Source: Acidimicrobiia bacterium
Lineage (GTDB): Bacteria; Actinomycetota; Acidimicrobiia; Acidimicrobiales; SZUA-35
DNA length: 7,631 nt
Direction of reading: 5' to 3'
Assembly (NCBI GenBank): GCA_029857855.1
Contig: JAOUGG010000100.1
Coordinates: forward strand, 1-7,631
Positions 6,783-7,631 of this stretch are shown one piece after another. Position numbers and translations under genes: made by a program. The notes under the pieces were generated by a model that saw only the letters and a list, made by a program, of their open reading frames with translations, made no database searches and was not told the DNA's origin. Position 1 is the first letter of the stretch. The number at the start of each line of letters is the position of its first letter.

Positions 6783-6801
6783 TACCTCGGGAACGGAGGT
6801 G

Positions 6802-7631
6802 CTATGGAACCAGCACCACTTTGCCCGTGGTTTGACGGCCCTCCAGGATCTCGTGCGCTCGCTGCGCCTCGGCCATCGGAACCCGTTCGCCGATCCGCAC
6901 ATCGAGGCGGCCGTCGGCCATCCAGGCGAAGAGATCGCCGCTGCGTCGCAGAAGTTCCTCACGGGTGGAGATGTAGTGGAACAGGCTCGGGCGGGTCAGG
7001 AACAGCGACGGCGCCAATTCGAGTGGGCTGATCGGCTCGGCCGGACCGGAGGCGTTGCCGAAGTTGACCATCATCCCCCGGGGCCGGAGCAACTCGAGGC
7101 TGCGACGAAAGACCGACTGGCCGACACCGTCGTAGACGACGTCGAGTGCCCGTTCCCCGACGATGTCCTCGACCCCGTCGCCGAAGTCGACGTTGCGGTA
7201 GAGGATCACGTGGTCGGCTCCGGCGCCGGCTGCCAGCTCCGCCTTGGCCGGTGTCCCTACCGTGGTGAACACCTCGGCCCCGACCATTTTCGCCATCTGG
7301 ATGAGGAGCAGGCCGACACCACCGGCGCCGGCATGGATCAGGCATCGATCGCCGTCGGCAAGTGGGAAGGTGTCGGTGACGAGGTAGTGGGCGGTCATTC
7401 CCTGCAGCATCACGGCCGCCGCCTCGTCGAGGGCGAGACCGTCCGGCACCGGAACCGTGGACGCGGCGGCCAGCGCCACGCGCTCGGCGTAGCTGCCGAT
7501 GTTGGCCGACCAGGCCACGGTGTCGCCGACGGCGACGTCGGTCACGTCGGACCCGACCTCGGTCACCCTGCCCGCACCTTCCAGACCCGGGGTGAACGGC
7601 AAGGGCATCGGGTAGAGGCCGGTCCGATGAT
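6802..7631 (-). CDS. Zinc-independent quinone oxidoreductase (MDR superfamily), 5' end cut by window edge
   Basis: The frame runs in from the right edge (reading HRTGLYP before the Met at 7608) and stops with TAG at 6802. About 276 codons are visible, against 320-330 for the family, so roughly 50 N-terminal residues are missing. Counting from the Met at 7608: FTPGLEGAGRV (5-15), where zinc alcohol dehydrogenases have GHE and this protein has GLE, so the zinc-ligand His is absent; AAAVMLQGMTAHYLV (63-77), typical of quinone reductases; and the nucleotide-binding turn HAGAGGVGL (92-100) of the Rossmann fold. The end, TGKVVLVP, is the normal family C-terminus. Known: such enzymes reduce quinones or other enones with NADPH in the cytoplasm. 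The Met at 7608 is internal, not the start. The gene converges on the DUF6351-type gene, and no functional link is apparent. The exact substrate cannot be told. Confidence 0.92.
   Translation of the reverse strand, partial: HRTGLYPMPLPFTPGLEGAGRVTEVGSDVTDVAVGDTVAWSANIGSYAERVALAAASTVPVPDGLALDEAAAVMLQGMTAHYLVTDTFPLADGDRCLIHAGAGGVGLLLIQMAKMVGAEVFTTVGTPAKAELAAGAGADHVILYRNVDFGDGVEDIVGERALDVVYDGVGQSVFRRSLELLRPRGMMVNFGNASGPAEPISPLELAPSLFLTRPSLFHYISTREELLRRSGDLFAWMADGRLDVRIGERVPMAEAQRAHEILEGRQTTGKVVLVP

Noticed and set aside
1..7631. Mobile element, CRISPR, toxin-antitoxin or defence system
   Set aside because: I found no transposase, integrase, repeat array, paired small genes or defence-type domains. 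The patatin-like gene could recall CapV-type effectors, but no nucleotide cyclase gene is adjacent in the window and the protein is multi-pass, unlike CapV.

Overview
The window is GC-rich bacterial DNA with dense, short-spaced genes, frequent GTG starts and strong G/C preference at third codon positions. This fits a high-GC actinomycete. The protein repertoire (a secreted DUF6351-type protein, a YczE-type membrane protein, an MDR quinone oxidoreductase) would suit Acidimicrobiia or a related lineage, but that placement is inference. There are no RNA genes, CRISPR arrays, insertion sequences, integrase genes or att-like repeats that I can support.

Layout. From the left edge to about 4241 lie four consecutive minus-strand genes. 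In order of transcription they are an OppF/DppF-type ABC ATPase (4241-3342), a YczE-type multi-pass membrane protein (3301-2414), a short nitrilase-superfamily amidohydrolase (2379-1675), and a multi-pass patatin-like phospholipase that begins with GTG at 1560 and runs off the left edge. The gaps are 40, 34 and 114 bp, so the first three genes probably form one transcription unit, and the patatin gene is either its last member or has its own promoter. A divergent intergenic region of about 145 bp (4242-4386) separates this block from a plus-strand gene (4387-6660). That gene encodes a 757-residue exported protein that I assign to the DUF6351 family, with a serine-hydrolase-like GGSGGG motif. 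It ends at a strong hairpin, beyond which a minus-strand zinc-independent quinone oxidoreductase converges on it and runs off the right edge.

Functional reading. Most of the content is envelope-related: one secreted putative hydrolase, two multi-pass membrane proteins (one with a lipid acyl hydrolase active site), and a peptide-transport-type ATPase with no permease or binding-protein gene beside it. The most noteworthy points are the patatin gene, whose catalytic motifs are flanked by membrane segments and whose second half lies outside the window; the orphan ATPase with an altered signature motif; and the DUF6351 protein as an uncharacterised candidate secreted esterase. I see no convincing defence system, prophage or other previously undescribed multi-gene system. 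This looks like ordinary chromosomal accessory or core sequence with several poorly characterised proteins.
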